From an uncultured Ruminiclostridium sp. (lineage in GTDB: Bacteria; Bacillota; Clostridia; Oscillospirales; Ruminococcaceae), in the NCBI GenBank assembly GCA_934490165.1, contig CAKSTB010000001.1, positions 124,001-188,000 of the forward strand: a stretch of DNA of 64,000 bases, in the 5' to 3' direction. A model generated the notes under the pieces. It was not told the origin of the DNA and ran no database searches. It saw nothing but the letters and a program-made list of their open reading frames with translations. The position numbers and the translations under genes are program-made. Below, one piece after another: positions 1 to 7,555 of this stretch. Positions within the stretch are counted from its first letter, which is position 1, and every line of letters starts with the position of its first letter.

Positions 1-348
1 CTTGGAGTACCTTTTTTTAAAGCCGCGTCTGAAATGACGGGCGGCAGCTTTGAGATAAGCTCGGAAAAAGGAAAAGGTACACGGGTCAAGGCTGTTTTTG
101 TACTGTCAAGCATTGACAGAATGCCGCTCGGAAATATGACCGATACCCTTGTATCGCTTATAGACGCAAACTGCCGTATTGATTTTCTTTTCAGCTATTC
201 GGTTGACGAAAGAAGCTTCACTCTTGATACAAGGCAGTTAAGAAAAATACTCGGCGATGTGCCGATAAATTTACCTGAAGTGACGGGATTTGTAACCCGT
301 TATCTTGATGATAATACAGCAGAGGTAAACGGCGGCAAGAAATACTGA
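1..348 (+). CDS. GHKL-type ATPase, C-terminal part (5' truncated by window)
   Basis: The reading frame is open from base 1, so this is the 3' end of a gene that begins before the window. The translated start, with GVPFFKAASEMTGG followed by SEKGKGT, matches the end of a HATPase_c (GHKL) fold: the last glycine-rich ATP-lid motif and the closing beta strand. About 60 residues with no recognised domain follow. Small GHKL ATPase genes commonly sit in clostridial hydABC operons, and this one ends 25 bases before the [2Fe-2S] gene of such an operon. Its role there is not established. It could be an anti-sigma-like or histidine-kinase-like ATPase. The family call is fairly safe but the function is unknown. 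Confidence 0.75.
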   Translation, partial: LGVPFFKAASEMTGGSFEISSEKGKGTRVKAVFVLSSIDRMPLGNMTDTLVSLIDANCRIDFLFSYSVDERSFTLDTRQLRKILGDVPINLPEVTGFVTRYLDDNTAEVNGGKKY

Positions 349-373
349 CACCACGAAAGGATAATTTTAAGAT

Positions 374-742
374 ATGAAATCTCTTGAAGAATTAGCTGCT
401 ATCCGCGACAAAATGCAGAATCTTGTCAATCTCAGAAATGAAGCGACAGACTGCACAAAGATCGTTGTCGGCATGGCAACCTGCGGAATTGCGGCAGGCG
501 CAAGACCTGTTCTGAAAGCATTTTCCGACGGGATACAGGAAAAAGGAATTACAGACGTAATGGTTACACAGGAAGGCTGCATCGGTCTTTGCCAGTATGA
601 ACCTATCGTTGAAGTGACCGCTCCCGGCAAGGAAAAGGTTACTTATGTAAAGATGACGGCAGAAAAGGCTGCTGAGGTTATCGAGCAGCACATTATCGGC
701 GGCAACGTTGTAACGAAGTACACAATAAACTCCGCTATGTAA
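374..742 (+). CDS. Thioredoxin-like [2Fe-2S] ferredoxin domain protein
   Basis: A 122-residue protein with the four-cysteine pattern of thioredoxin-like [2Fe-2S] ferredoxins: Cys27 or Cys37 in the first half, then EGCIGLC near residues 68-73. The same fold forms the N-terminus of the next gene product, HydB. Proteins of this kind carry electrons within NADH-linked hydrogenase or NuoE-like complexes. The gene lies 21 bases upstream of hydB in the same orientation, so it is very likely a small subunit or accessory electron carrier of the hydrogenase. It is shorter than a normal HydC/NuoE (about 160 residues), and a true hydC may lie upstream of the window. A weak AAAGGA-type site precedes the start. 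Confidence 0.85.
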   Translation: MKSLEELAAIRDKMQNLVNLRNEATDCTKIVVGMATCGIAAGARPVLKAFSDGIQEKGITDVMVTQEGCIGLCQYEPIVEVTAPGKEKVTYVKMTAEKAAEVIEQHIIGGNVVTKYTINSAM

Positions 743-763
743 AATCTGAAAGGAAACTAATAT

Positions 764-2557
764 ATGTATCGTTCACAAGTATTGATATGCGGTGGTACCG
801 GATGTACTTCTTCAGGCAGCGATAAGATTGCAAAAAGATTGCAGGAAGAAATCGACAAGAACGGTCTTACCGATGAAGTAATGGTAGTTCGTACAGGCTG
901 TTTCGGTCTGTGTGCGCTCGGTCCTATCATGATAGTTTACCCCGAGGGTACATTCTATTCAATGATAAAGGAAGATGATATTGCGGAAATCGTTTCCGAG
1001 CATCTTCTCAAGGGCCGTGTTGTTACACGTCTTGTATATGACGAAACGATTGGCGAAAACGAAATAAAATCCCTTAAGGAAACCAACTTCTACAGAAAGC
1101 AGCACAGAATCGCTCTGAGAAACTGCGGTGTTATAAATCCCGAATGCATTGACGAATATATCGGAAGAAACGGTTATGAGGCACTCGGTAAGGTACTGAA
1201 AACCATGACACCCGATGAAGTAATACAGACAATTCTCGACTCAGGTCTGCGCGGCAGAGGCGGCGGCGGCTTCCCCACAGGTAAGAAGTGGCAGCTTGCA
1301 AGAAATCTTGTCAAGGACGCCGATCAGAAGTATGTCTGTTGTAATGCCGACGAGGGCGACCCCGGTGCATTTATGGACCGTTCGGTTCTCGAAGGCGACC
1401 CCCATGTTGTAATTGAGGCTATGGCTATTGCAGGTTATGCGATCGGCGCTACACAGGGTTATATCTACATAAGAGCGGAATACCCCATCGCCGTTCAGCG
1501 TTTACAGATCGCTATCAACCAGGCAAGAGAATACGGTCTGCTCGGTAAGAACATTTTTGATAGCGGATTTGACTTTGACCTTGATATAAGACTTGGCGCA
1601 GGCGCATTCGTATGCGGCGAGGAAACAGCGCTTATGACTTCGATCGAGGGTAACAGAGGCGAGCCCAGACCCCGTCCTCCCTTCCCTGCAGAAAGCGGTC
1701 TTTTCAAGAAGCCTACCGTACTCAACAACGTTGAAACATACGCTAACATTCCTCAGATAATCCTCAACGGTGCTGACTGGTTCGCATCTATGGGTACTGA
1801 GAAGTCAAAGGGTACAAAGGTATTCGCACTTGGCGGTAAGATCCATAACACAGGTCTTGTTGAAGTTCCTATGGGTACTACACTGCGCGAGGTAATTTAC
1901 GAGATCGGCGGCGGTATCCCCAACGGCAAGGCGTTCAAGGCAGCCCAGACAGGCGGACCTTCAGGCGGATGCATTCCTGCCGAACACCTTGATATCCCGA
2001 TCGATTACGATAACCTTATAGCTATCGGCTCAATGATGGGTTCGGGCGGACTTATCGTTATGGACGAAGACAACTGTATGGTTGATATCGCAAAGTTCTT
2101 CTTACAGTTCACCGTTGATGAATCCTGCGGTAAGTGTACTCCCTGCCGTATCGGCACAAAGCGTCTTTATGAAATGCTTGAAAAGATCACTTCAGGCAAC
2201 GCTACTATGGAAGACCTTGATAAGATGGAGAAGCTCTGCTACTACATCAAGAACAACTCACTGTGCGGTCTTGGTCAGACAGCGCCTAACCCTGTTTTAT
2301 CTACTCTGCGTTACTTCAAGAATGAGTATATAGCACACGTTCAGGATAAGAAGTGTCCCGCAGGCGTATGTCAGGATCTTCTTACATACAAGATCATCGA
2401 CCTTAAGTGCAAGGGTTGTACGGCCTGTGCAAGAGGATGCCCTGTCGGAGCGATCTCCGGTACAGTCAAGCAGCCTCACAGCATTGATACGACAAAGTGT
2501 ATCAAGTGCGGCGCTTGTATGGCTAAGTGTAAGTTCGGTGCTATTATTAAGGAATGA
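764..2557 (+). CDS. hydB: NADH-dependent [FeFe] hydrogenase, NuoF-like flavin subunit HydB
   Basis: A 597-residue NuoF-like subunit that binds FMN and NAD(H) and passes electrons between NADH, ferredoxin and the hydrogenase. Domains in order: N-terminal thioredoxin-like [2Fe-2S] domain (Cys9, Cys14, Cys46, Cys50); FMN/NADH domain with GRGGGGFPTGKKW near 163 and CNADEGDPG near 191; a [4Fe-4S] motif ESCGKCTPCR near 452; and a C-terminal two-cluster ferredoxin domain (CKGCTACARGCP near 549, CIKCGACMAKCK near 580). The extra N- and C-terminal iron-sulfur domains distinguish HydB of bifurcating hydrogenases from plain NuoF. An AAAGGA ribosome site precedes the ATG. The next gene is hydA, as expected. 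Cytoplasmic; part of a HydABC-type complex. Confidence 0.95.
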   Translation: MYRSQVLICGGTGCTSSGSDKIAKRLQEEIDKNGLTDEVMVVRTGCFGLCALGPIMIVYPEGTFYSMIKEDDIAEIVSEHLLKGRVVTRLVYDETIGENEIKSLKETNFYRKQHRIALRNCGVINPECIDEYIGRNGYEALGKVLKTMTPDEVIQTILDSGLRGRGGGGFPTGKKWQLARNLVKDADQKYVCCNADEGDPGAFMDRSVLEGDPHVVIEAMAIAGYAIGATQGYIYIRAEYPIAVQRLQIAINQAREYGLLGKNIFDSGFDFDLDIRLGAGAFVCGEETALMTSIEGNRGEPRPRPPFPAESGLFKKPTVLNNVETYANIPQIILNGADWFASMGTEKSKGTKVFALGGKIHNTGLVEVPMGTTLREVIYEIGGGIPNGKAFKAAQTGGPSGGCIPAEHLDIPIDYDNLIAIGSMMGSGGLIVMDEDNCMVDIAKFFLQFTVDESCGKCTPCRIGTKRLYEMLEKITSGNATMEDLDKMEKLCYYIKNNSLCGLGQTAPNPVLSTLRYFKNEYIAHVQDKKCPAGVCQDLLTYKIIDLKCKGCTACARGCPVGAISGTVKQPHSIDTTKCIKCGACMAKCKFGAIIKE

Positions 2558-2595
2558 TCCCGTTTGACGGATCACTGAAAGGAATAAATATTACT

Positions 2596-4347
2596 ATGGT
2601 TAATATAAAGATTAACGGCATAGAGTACTCGGTAAAAGAAGGTACAACGATCCTTGAAGCTTGTCGTCAGAACGGCATCAAAATACCTACTCTCTGCTGG
2701 TTAAAGGATATCAACGCTATCGGTGCGTGCCGTATCTGCGTAGTTGAGATGACCGGTGCAAGAAGCCTTGTTGCATCATGCGTATATCCCTTATCAAAGT
2801 TTGACGAGGGCAAGAACATAATGACTCACTCCCCTGCTGTATTACAGAGCAGAAAGATGACATTACAGCTCCTGCTTTCAAACCACAATATGGACTGCCT
2901 TGCGTGCTCCAGAAACGGCACTTGTGAATTACAGGAGCTGTGTAAGGAGCTCGGTGTTGATGATACAACATACTTTGAGGGCGAAAAGAACGAATACGAG
3001 ATCGACTACAGCTCAAAGCATATGTTCCGCGATAACAACAAGTGCATTCACTGCCGCCGTTGTATCGCCGCCTGCGATAAGCTCCAGGGTATCGGCGTAA
3101 TAGGCGCTAATAACAGAGGCTTCAAGACAAGCATTGACTGTGCATTTGACCTTGAGCTTGCAGAAACTGCCTGCGTATCATGCGGTCAGTGTATCGTAGC
3201 CTGTCCTACAGGCGCACTTGCCGAAAAGGACGATACAGATAAGGTATGGGACGCACTTGCAGATCCCGAAAAGGTAGTTGTAGTTCAGACTGCTCCCGCA
3301 GTAAGAGCATCGCTCGGCGAAGCATTCGGCTATCCTATGGGCACTCCCGTTGAGGGCAAGATGGTTGCGGCTCTGCGCAGACTTGGCTTCAACGCTGTAT
3401 TTGATACAAACTTCGGTGCTGACCTTACAATTATGGAAGAGTCACACGAATTCCTTGACAGAGTTACAAACGGCGGCGTTCTGCCGATGATCACATCGTG
3501 TTCACCCGGTTGGATAAGATTCTGCGAAGCTTACTTCCCCGAGTTTATCCCGAACCTGTCAACCTGCAAGTCACCTCAGCAGATGAACGGTGCTATAACA
3601 AAGACATACTGGGCAAAGAAGATGGGTATCGACCCCAAGAATATTGTCAGCGTGTCTGTAATGCCCTGTACAGCTAAGAAATTTGAGATAGGCAGAGAGG
3701 ATCAGTCTGCCGCAGGCGTTCCCGATGTTGATATCTCTATCACTACAAGAGAGCTTGTAAAGATGATCAACCGTGCAGGCTTACGTTTCAGAGATCTGCC
3801 CGATGAGGTCGCTGATTCACCTTTAGGAAACGGCACAGGCGCTGCTGTTATCTTCGGTGCAACAGGCGGCGTTATGGAGGCTGCTCTTCGTACAGCAGTA
3901 TGGAAGCTGACAGGCGAAACAGCCGACAGCCCTGTTGAATTCAAGGACGTAAGAGGCGTTGAGGGCATTAAGACTGCCGAATACAAGGTAGGCGATCTTA
4001 CCGTAAAGGTAGCTGTTGTATCGGGTCTTGCAAATGCTAAGAAGTTCCTTACCCAGGTCAAGAACGGTGAGGTTGAATGCCACTTCATTGAGATCATGGC
4101 TTGTCCCGGCGGCTGTGTAAACGGCGGCGGTCAGGTAATACAGCCTGCCGATGTCCGCAACTTCACAGATATCCGTGCTGAGCGTGCAAAGGCGCTCTAC
4201 AGCCTTGATGACGCTAACAAGCTCAGAAAGTCGCACGAGAGCCCCGATGTCAAGGAAGTATACGCAAACTTCCTCGAAGAACCCGGCAGTCACATTGCTC
4301 ATGAGATACTCCATACCTCATATAAGGCAAGTCACTTAAGCAAGTAA
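2596..4347 (+). CDS. hydA: [FeFe] hydrogenase catalytic subunit HydA (group A3 type)
   Basis: The catalytic subunit, which makes or consumes H2 at the H-cluster. I place the start at the ATG at 2596, behind GAAAGGA. An in-frame ATG at 2554 would overlap the hydB stop, lacks a ribosome site and adds 14 residues before the ferredoxin fold. The protein has 583 residues. The N-terminal part has a plant-type [2Fe-2S] domain, a His/Cys [4Fe-4S] region and two [4Fe-4S] clusters (CIHCRRCIAACDK, CVSCGQCIVACP). The H-cluster motifs are intact: TSCSPGW near 300, MPCTAKKFE near 355 and EIMACPGGCVNGGGQ near 499. No C-terminal [2Fe-2S] extension is present. The layout fits group A3 electron-bifurcating hydrogenases, but bifurcation itself is inferred from family and operon. 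A terminator follows at once. Confidence 0.95.
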   Translation: MVNIKINGIEYSVKEGTTILEACRQNGIKIPTLCWLKDINAIGACRICVVEMTGARSLVASCVYPLSKFDEGKNIMTHSPAVLQSRKMTLQLLLSNHNMDCLACSRNGTCELQELCKELGVDDTTYFEGEKNEYEIDYSSKHMFRDNNKCIHCRRCIAACDKLQGIGVIGANNRGFKTSIDCAFDLELAETACVSCGQCIVACPTGALAEKDDTDKVWDALADPEKVVVVQTAPAVRASLGEAFGYPMGTPVEGKMVAALRRLGFNAVFDTNFGADLTIMEESHEFLDRVTNGGVLPMITSCSPGWIRFCEAYFPEFIPNLSTCKSPQQMNGAITKTYWAKKMGIDPKNIVSVSVMPCTAKKFEIGREDQSAAGVPDVDISITTRELVKMINRAGLRFRDLPDEVADSPLGNGTGAAVIFGATGGVMEAALRTAVWKLTGETADSPVEFKDVRGVEGIKTAEYKVGDLTVKVAVVSGLANAKKFLTQVKNGEVECHFIEIMACPGGCVNGGGQVIQPADVRNFTDIRAERAKALYSLDDANKLRKSHESPDVKEVYANFLEEPGSHIAHEILHTSYKASHLSK

Positions 4348-4360
4348 CACCCATTATATA

Positions 4361-4404
4361 AAAACGAGCCGCTCTGCTTTGTTCAGCAGGGCGACTTGTT
4401 TTTT
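4361..4404 (+). terminator. Intrinsic terminator after hydA
   Basis: An inverted repeat with arms around 4361-4378 and 4385-4402 (core CGCTCTGCT against AGCAGGGCG, one G-U pair) is followed by a run of T. It lies 13 bases after the hydA stop and ends the hydrogenase transcript. Confidence 0.85.
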
Positions 4405-4731
4405 GAGCTGAATTGTAAGCTTTCTTGTGCTATACAAACTAAAATTTTTAATAAATCATAATTTTTTATTGTCGCATTAAGTCGTTTTGAGTTGGGTAAT
4501 ATGCACAGTTTATCGAAATATATTTATGCAATCATACAAAACGTTCGACTTTTGCCGATTTTGATGTCAGGTTTTTGCGCTTGAAACGTTTATATATATG
4601 AAGGTGTCTTTCAGGAGTATGTTTATAACATCAGAAAATCATCGGCTTAAAATAAATTTTTGATTCCCATCATGAATACCTCCGCCGATGAAAGCAATAT
4701 CTAATTTACAGCATTTTCTACACACCTAATA
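4405..4731. other. AT-rich intergenic region without a recognised feature
   Basis: This stretch lies between the hydA terminator and the terminator of the minus-strand M14 gene. I see no gene, promoter pair, riboswitch or RNA gene. There is a spaced 8-base inverted repeat (TCATCGGC near 4639, GCCGATGA near 4684) and an isolated AGGAGTATG that opens only a 14-codon frame. Neither is convincing. Confidence 0.5.
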
Positions 4732-4766
4732 AAAGCCGTACAGCTACTACCTCATCTGTACGGCTT
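4732..4766 (-). terminator. Intrinsic terminator of the M14 gene pair
   Basis: A perfect 12-base stem, AAAGCCGTACAG (4732-4743) against CTGTACGGCTTT (4755-4766), with T-rich flanks on both sides. It lies 5 bases past the stop of the minus-strand gene ending at 4771. Confidence 0.9.
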
Positions 4767-4770
4767 TATA

Positions 4771-5706
4771 TTATATATGAAGTCTTTTGATTATCTTATA
4801 GACAACAGAATTTTCTAGCACCAGCGGAGATTTGTGTGCAAAGAATACTATTCCGTTAGCAGGTGCTTTGATCTCTTCAATAACCGTTCCCTCGAAAGGA
4901 TCAAGTATTTCTGCCATTGCTTCGCCCTGCTCTACTTCATCACCGGGTTGTTTTATCCTGCGGTAAATTCCGCCGCTCTGTGCGTGCACCGACATCAGGT
5001 GTTCTTCCTCAAGAGTGGTAGCCATATATCCGCCGTGGCTCTGATATTTGATAGCTCCCATTCTTGATAAGAAACGTAGCACAGCTCCGACAGCTATGCG
5101 GGCGGATTCTTCGTCTATATGCTCGGTTTCGTTCGTATAGACAGAAAACGCGCTTGTATTTGAGTTCTGCCAGTTGAAGTTAAGCGTTGCCGTATCAAAC
5201 GGCTTAGGCTTTCTGAGTAGTATATACGGCAGTCCGAACAGGTTTGCAAGACCGATATTCTTGTGCTCTGTATCCATCATTCGAACGTGCGGGATAAAGT
5301 CACCAGAAATATAGAATGATGTAAACTGTACACCGTACTGATATTCCTTGATAAAATCAAAAATGCCCGCGGCTATTCTCTGCGTTGTCTTACCGTTAGC
5401 GTCGCCCGGGAACATTCTGTTAAGGTCGGTGTTGTCTACCGACCAGAAACGGCGCTGAATATTCATTGAAAACGGATTGAGTGACGGAATGACCATGATC
5501 TGCTTTCCGTGTGCAATGTCACCTTTTTTCTCTATGCCCGATAACGCTCTGATTATCTGTGAGCATACATACAGCTGCTGTACCTCGTTGCCTCGCATTG
5601 CTCCTACTATACAGCAGGTCTTCTCACCCTTGCCGAATCTGTATCCGTTTATCTCAAAATCATCACGGTAGGGTGATTTTAATCTTACTATATTTTCCTT
5701 GTTCAT
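4771..5706 (-). CDS. M14-like desuccinylase/aspartoacylase family protein, active site degenerate
   Basis: A 311-residue member of the succinylglutamate desuccinylase/aspartoacylase branch of the M14 zinc hydrolases, with the C-terminal beta-barrel (lipoyl-like) domain after about residue 225. I start at the ATG at 5706, behind GGGAGG inside the end of the upstream gene. A GTG at 5715 would sit on top of that site. Key catalytic residues are missing. The zinc motif HGxE is RGNE (Arg38, Glu41), the third-ligand His region reads FTSFYIS, and the catalytic Glu region reads FSVYTN. The DLNRMFPG motif, which holds the usual substrate-binding Arg, is kept. The neighbour at 5709-6641 has the opposite pattern. 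This copy is probably not a working zinc hydrolase by itself and may be a partner subunit; that is inference. Confidence 0.8.
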   Translation of the reverse strand: MNKENIVRLKSPYRDDFEINGYRFGKGEKTCCIVGAMRGNEVQQLYVCSQIIRALSGIEKKGDIAHGKQIMVIPSLNPFSMNIQRRFWSVDNTDLNRMFPGDANGKTTQRIAAGIFDFIKEYQYGVQFTSFYISGDFIPHVRMMDTEHKNIGLANLFGLPYILLRKPKPFDTATLNFNWQNSNTSAFSVYTNETEHIDEESARIAVGAVLRFLSRMGAIKYQSHGGYMATTLEEEHLMSVHAQSGGIYRRIKQPGDEVEQGEAMAEILDPFEGTVIEEIKAPANGIVFFAHKSPLVLENSVVYKIIKRLHI

Positions 5707-5708
5707 TT

Positions 5709-6641
5709 TCAGCACCCTCCCAGTATTCTCGCCAGAAGCGAGCCTTCATACACGACAGGATACTCGCGCAGTGTAAATACAATTCCGCTGCACGGTGCGA
5801 ATATCTCCTGCTCTACCGTTCCTGTAAGAGGGTCGAGTATATCGCCGATGTGATCACCCTTGGATATTCCTGCCCAGTGCTTGATAGTCGGCATATATAT
5901 GCCCGAGGTATCGGAATACACAAATGACACGTTGCCGTCTGTGGATACTATCGGGTGTGATACGTTTCTTGTTTCTCCCGCCCATATTCCCATCTTTGAC
6001 ATAAGATTGAAAATACCGTCAAGAAGCTGGTCGCCGTATGACTTTGTAATGCGCATACCTACTCCCATTTCGGCAACCAGTGTAGGAGTTCCCGCTTTGT
6101 TAAGGCTGTGGGAAAGCGTTGCCTCCATAACGGTAACGCTTGAATGTACCCATATAAAGTCTACATTCAGCATTTTTGCATAAGGCAACAGCTTGGGCGC
6201 TGTTTCCTCTGAAATTCTGACCTGCGGGATCTCACGCAGGAATATATTGCTTGCGTGGATATCGATACATATATCCGCGCCTTTGATATCGTTCATAATA
6301 GCGGCGGCTAAGTGCTCGGCAACTGCGCCTGTTTCAGAGCCAGGGAATATCATATTCATATCCAGGTCGAATATCGGCATTTCGCGCTTTATCGAATCCA
6401 TACCGAGCGGGTTCATAGAGGGATATATATCAACTATTCCCGTCAGAAGATGGCCGTTTTCGCTCAGTCTTCTGCTGAGCTCATAGCAGACATACTGCCC
6501 CTCAAGCTCATCTCCGTGTATTCCTGTGACAATGCATATTCTCTTTTCGTTGCCGGTAGGATTATACGGCTCAAAGTGGTTTTTCTTTACTCTCATCCGC
6601 TCATTCACAGGGAGTGAAACGGATACTACGTCCTGTAACAA
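5709..6641 (-). CDS. Succinylglutamate desuccinylase/aspartoacylase family zinc hydrolase
   Basis: A 310-residue M14-family hydrolase with zinc ligands His42 and Glu45 (GIHGDE) and His129 (CIDIHAS), and the likely catalytic Glu191 (VAEMG). The C-terminal part is the usual beta-barrel domain. Family members cut amide bonds of N-acylated amino acids or similar small substrates; the substrate here is unknown. The motif DMNMIFPG lacks the Arg found as DLNR in relatives and in the next gene. The start is TTG at 6641, with GGAGG 7 bases upstream and no better choice. A strong promoter lies just upstream, and the second M14-like gene begins 2 bases after the stop, so the two are co-transcribed and probably translationally coupled. 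Confidence 0.85.
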   Translation of the reverse strand: MLQDVVSVSLPVNERMRVKKNHFEPYNPTGNEKRICIVTGIHGDELEGQYVCYELSRRLSENGHLLTGIVDIYPSMNPLGMDSIKREMPIFDLDMNMIFPGSETGAVAEHLAAAIMNDIKGADICIDIHASNIFLREIPQVRISEETAPKLLPYAKMLNVDFIWVHSSVTVMEATLSHSLNKAGTPTLVAEMGVGMRITKSYGDQLLDGIFNLMSKMGIWAGETRNVSHPIVSTDGNVSFVYSDTSGIYMPTIKHWAGISKGDHIGDILDPLTGTVEQEIFAPCSGIVFTLREYPVVYEGSLLARILGGC

Positions 6642-6673
6642 ATGATTACCTCCGAATTTCTGATTATAAGATA

Positions 6674-6702
6674 AGTATATTCGTTTTCAGGGGTGTTGTC
6701 AA
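6674..6702 (-). promoter_or_regulatory. Sigma-A promoter of the M14 gene pair
   Basis: On the minus strand, TTGACA, a 17-base spacer and TATACT. The predicted start of transcription lies about 25 bases before the TTG start at 6641. Confidence 0.85.
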
Positions 6703-6711
6703 GATGAAAAC

Positions 6712-7395
6712 TTATATCAGATATTCTGCGCGTATTCCCAGCACCTGAGCTATCCTGAACGCATTTTCCACCGAAATAGAGGTAAGCTTAGTCCTGCCGA
6801 GCTCGTAGTTTTCTATCGTCTTGAACGCAATTTCTGTCCTGTCGGAAAGCTCTTTTCGCGATATGCCGCATTTGCTCCTGAAATGAGTGATCCTGTTTTT
6901 AATGCTGTCTATTTTAACTGTTGATATCTCTTTTCCGGTTTCATCGGAATATAAACGCGGATAGTCTGCGATAAAGCTGTCAATTGCATTCATAAGCTCG
7001 ATAGGTGACGCTGTATAGTTGTGCTTAACAAACTTGTCGAGATTGATGTCGCTCTTGAAAAACTCGCGGTAGTCGCCCGATTTAAGTATGCTTTTTCTTC
7101 CGTAGCTGTCTGTCCTGACATCTACATACAGCCATTCAATATAGCTTTTTACAAACTCGACGGTGTTATTCATCTTGCGCCTGCATTCACCGCAATAGTC
7201 GTTTATACAGTCATTTATCGTGTTTTCGTAGATGCCTTGCCTGAATATCACGGTATCCGTATGCCCGCAAGGCTTATGATAGATCTCTATACTGCCGCCG
7301 ACATATACGCCGTCCTGAAGCCCGAAAAGCTGAAGCACGTTTATATTGTCATATTCATTTTCTGCAAGTTTATCAGCAAATTCTGTCTTATCCAC
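6712..7395 (-). CDS. XRE-family regulator with an N-terminal Cys/His-bearing domain
   Basis: A 227-residue protein. The last 65 or so residues form a helix-turn-helix of the XRE/Cro type (LSDRTEIAFKTIENYELG). The first 150 residues match nothing I recognise. They contain Cys43-x-His45 (PCGH) and Cys63, Cys68 and Cys71 (CGECRR), which may bind a metal. XRE proteins usually carry the DNA-binding domain at the N-terminus, so the C-terminal position is notable. I choose the GTG at 7395 with GGAGG 9 bases upstream. A frame starting at 7443 would begin inside a terminator hairpin and has no ribosome site. The gene has its own strong promoter. The target and signal are unknown. Confidence 0.7.
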   Translation of the reverse strand: MDKTEFADKLAENEYDNINVLQLFGLQDGVYVGGSIEIYHKPCGHTDTVIFRQGIYENTINDCINDYCGECRRKMNNTVEFVKSYIEWLYVDVRTDSYGRKSILKSGDYREFFKSDINLDKFVKHNYTASPIELMNAIDSFIADYPRLYSDETGKEISTVKIDSIKNRITHFRSKCGISRKELSDRTEIAFKTIENYELGRTKLTSISVENAFRIAQVLGIRAEYLI

Positions 7396-7422
7396 AATAA
7401 TCGCCCTCCGTCTGTTTACACA

Positions 7423-7460
7423 TCTAAAAAAGGCGCAAAACATTTCTGCTTTGCGCCTTT
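7423..7460 (-). terminator. Intrinsic terminator, also in the leader of the XRE gene
   Basis: A perfect 11-base stem, AAAGGCGCAAA (7429-7439) against TTTGCGCCTTT (7450-7460), followed on the minus strand by six T. It is placed to end the ABC exporter transcript. It also lies between the XRE promoter (7470-7498) and the XRE start, so RNA from that promoter would begin with this hairpin. Confidence 0.88.
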
Positions 7461-7469
7461 GCTGATATA

Positions 7470-7498
7470 ATTATACATTAAATCTTGATACTTGTCAA
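7470..7498 (-). promoter_or_regulatory. Strong sigma-A promoter of the XRE gene
   Basis: On the minus strand, TTGACA, a 17-base spacer and TATAAT: a consensus match. It lies downstream of the ABC exporter genes and directly upstream of the 7423-7460 hairpin. Confidence 0.88.
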
Positions 7499-7555
7499 TA
7501 GGGTTTACGCCAAATTTGCAAGTTTCATTTGCAAACTATGCATATTCTGCGGTAC

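Noticed and set aside
2554..2595. In-frame extension of hydA to an upstream ATG
   Set aside because: It overlaps the hydB stop, lacks a ribosome site and adds residues outside the ferredoxin fold; GAAAGGA directs the ATG at 2596.
4405..4731. Possible riboswitch or small RNA between hydA and the M14 genes
   Set aside because: No promoter, no conserved core and only a weak spaced dyad; both flanking terminators are explained by the neighbouring genes.
7396..7443. Longer start of the XRE gene
   Set aside because: It would begin inside a terminator hairpin and has no ribosome site; GGAGG directs the GTG at 7395.
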